Positions 19,290 through 20,518 of a stretch of DNA of 20,518 nucleotides are shown one piece after another. The stretch is from IMG/VR virus record IMGVR_UViG_3300022937_003894, positions 1-20,518 of that record. One strand, written 5' to 3'. Position 1 is the stretch's first letter, and each line of letters starts with the position of its first letter. Made by a program: the position numbers and the translations under genes. The notes below the pieces were generated by a model, which saw only the letters and a list, made by a program, of their open reading frames with translations, was not told where the DNA came from and ran no database searches. Origin of the DNA: a virus.

Positions 19290-19655
19290 TTAACCTCTAA
19301 TTAAATTAACCATTTTTAATACTGCTTTACCTGTATCCAAGGCCTGCAATACCTGTTCTTTTGCAACTTCTAATTCTTCTGGCGGATTAGAAATATTAGG
19401 TATTTTAATTTCTACACCTAATTCATTCATCACAAAACTAACCAATTCAGATATTTCTTGATCATCTAAATCTTTTAATTCTGGTAAAATTTGATCTAAA
19501 TTATCAACAGCATCTACTAATAATGATAGGGGTTCAACAAAATTTTTAGCATCCCATAATGTTAATGATCCATCTGCCATACTTTGTTTAACTGCATTTG
19601 CCAAACTAAATACAAATCTTAATAATTCTTTCGTTTCCTTAATACCAGTAGCCAT
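19290..19655 (-). CDS. Helical phage protein, 121 aa
   Basis: The protein from ATG 19653-19655 is 121 residues: MATGIKETKELLRFVFSLAN, then amphipathic helices (LSLLVDAVDNLDQILPELKDLDDQEI) and a C-terminal QALDTGKAVLKMVNLI. I chose this ATG because GGAG at 19665-19668 lies nine bases upstream; an upstream TTG at 19670 would put the ribosome-binding site inside the gene. 'MATGIKETKE' is a start I associate with small proteins of marine phages. Four or five helices, acidic, no motif, no function known. A CATAAATA element lies 54 bases upstream. Confidence 0.65.
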   Translation of the reverse strand: MATGIKETKELLRFVFSLANAVKQSMADGSLTLWDAKNFVEPLSLLVDAVDNLDQILPELKDLDDQEISELVSFVMNELGVEIKIPNISNPPEELEVAKEQVLQALDTGKAVLKMVNLIRG

Positions 19656-19708
19656 TAATTTAAACTCCAAAAATTGTTAAGGGAGATAAATATACCTCCC
19701 CAAATATA

Positions 19709-19716
19709 TATTTATG
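19709..19716 (-). promoter_or_regulatory. CATAAATA, possible late-promoter-like element
   Basis: The minus strand reads CATAAATA, one base from the T4 late consensus, directly after the phoH stop and 54 bases before the ATG of the 121-aa gene. A weak hairpin, GGGAG (19681-19685) with CTCCC (19695-19699), lies between. Chance matches are frequent in such AT-rich DNA. Confidence 0.25.
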
Positions 19717-20487
19717 TTAAATAAAACTATGCGATAAATTTAATCTTTCCTTATTGATAATATAATCTTTTACTATGGAAGACCGAACAATATCTTTTTG
19801 TTCAAATTCAATATGTTGAAATTGTTTCATACCACTCAATATTTCCATAAAATTATGCAATCCTTGTCTTTCATCCATCTTTTTTAAATCACTTTGTCTG
19901 AAATCACCGCAAAAAATAATTTTACAATTATTTCCTATTCTTGTCATAACAGAATCAGTTTCATGAAAAGACATATTTTGAACCTCATCGACTAAAACAA
20001 TTGTATTATCAAATGTTATACCTCTTATAAATGAGGTAGATAAAAATTCAATTTTTCTTTTCTTTTTTAAGATCTCATAAGCATCTCCACGATGAAATAA
20101 ATCATTTACAATTTGCTTATAAGGCAATTCATAAACTTCAATTTTTCTATCTAAATCTCCCGGTAAAAAACCAACATCTCTAGTAGGAACAACACTTCTA
20201 ACAATTGCTAATTTATAAAAATCATTTTTTGTTAAAATTGAATTCAAAGCAAGATATAATGATATAAATGTTTTTCCGGTTCCTGCAGAACCATGTAATA
20301 ATAAATTTTTATTTTGATAATAAGAATCAAAAACAATTTGTTGATTTTCAGTTTTCGGTGTGATTTCTTTGATGTAGAAATTATCTAGGCGTGTAATATT
20401 GTCTAAATTAGAAGATTTATGTAATTTAAGATGTGTTTCAGAACGTTCAAATTCATGAGTATGATTTTGTCTTTTTCTTTTAGCCAT
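19717..20487 (-). CDS. phoH: PhoH-family ATPase
   Basis: 256 residues from ATG 20485-20487 (MAKRKRQNHTHEFER). Walker A is LLHGSAGTGKTFIS near 63-76, and a conserved RGITFDNTIVLVDEVQNMSFHE gives Walker B with DE, followed by KIIFCGDFRQSD, all typical of PhoH. The N-terminal IKEITPKTENQQIVFDSY region is the usual PhoH start. PhoH is a P-loop ATPase common in marine phages; its role is unsettled (RNA processing or phosphate-stress response). An upstream in-frame TTG at 20496 is less likely than this ATG. The window begins just upstream, so its promoter may be outside. Confidence 0.92.
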   Translation of the reverse strand: MAKRKRQNHTHEFERSETHLKLHKSSNLDNITRLDNFYIKEITPKTENQQIVFDSYYQNKNLLLHGSAGTGKTFISLYLALNSILTKNDFYKLAIVRSVVPTRDVGFLPGDLDRKIEVYELPYKQIVNDLFHRGDAYEILKKKRKIEFLSTSFIRGITFDNTIVLVDEVQNMSFHETDSVMTRIGNNCKIIFCGDFRQSDLKKMDERQGLHNFMEILSGMKQFQHIEFEQKDIVRSSIVKDYIINKERLNLSHSFI

Positions 20488-20518
20488 AAATTCCAATAGA
20501 AAAGGTTAGAGTTATATG

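Noticed and set aside
1-20518. tRNA genes, CRISPR arrays, insertion sequences or attachment sites
   Set aside because: No cloverleaf with a T-loop, no regularly spaced repeats, no transposase and no long direct repeats were seen on reading both strands by eye.

Overview
This window looks like part of the genome of a large, strongly AT-rich marine bacteriophage, probably a T4-like myovirus of an alphaproteobacterium such as SAR11/Pelagibacter. The host is an inference. The support is: every credible gene lies on the minus strand, genes are packed with overlaps of a few bases, many are very small, and phage-typical genes are present (PhoH, T4 Rnl1-type RNA ligase, P-loop polynucleotide kinase, a tail-fibre-like protein, a histone-H1-like protein, a phage bS21, an HNH nuclease). 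These sit beside many host-type metabolic genes. No tRNA, rRNA, CRISPR array or insertion sequence was seen. No gap longer than 300 bases lacks a gene.

Read in the direction of transcription (high to low coordinates), the window has four blocks. (1) 20.5-15.9 kb: PhoH ATPase, a 121-aa unknown, a nitroreductase-fold protein, a 157-aa unknown, a 30-aa protein with nine cysteines, an exported DRGH-type nuclease, a tail-fibre-like protein, a two-helix membrane protein, a 100-aa unknown and a 22-codon frame ending inside a hairpin. (2) 15.85-13.0 kb: a near-consensus sigma70-type promoter, then ribosomal protein bS21, a polynucleotide 5'-kinase, a T4 Rnl1-family RNA ligase and a HAD phosphatase fused to a 2H phosphoesterase. 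Together these make a complete RNA end-healing and sealing set split over three genes. (3) 13.0-10.0 kb: a membrane/coiled-coil protein, peroxiredoxin, methyltransferase, HNH endonuclease, H1-like protein and a purine-type phosphoribosyltransferase.

(4) 10.0-0.8 kb is a metabolic island unusual for a phage: a BMP-family nucleoside-type binding protein, a complete NMT1/THI5-type ABC importer (binding protein, ATPase, permease), aspartate carbamoyltransferase (pyrB), an arylsulfotransferase-like propeller, an isopenicillin-N-synthase-like 2OG-Fe(II) oxygenase, a short nucleosidase, GMP reductase (guaC), a small HAD phosphatase, and a PiT-like phosphate transporter followed by a 36-aa membrane microprotein. 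The shared theme is uptake and remodelling of nucleobases, nucleosides and phosphate. The left end carries two small phage genes and the start of a glycosyltransferase-like gene cut by the window edge.

The best candidates for undescribed biology are the bS21 plus RNA-repair operon, the nucleobase/nucleoside island with its own ABC importer and ATCase, and the cysteine-rich microprotein paired with an exported nuclease.
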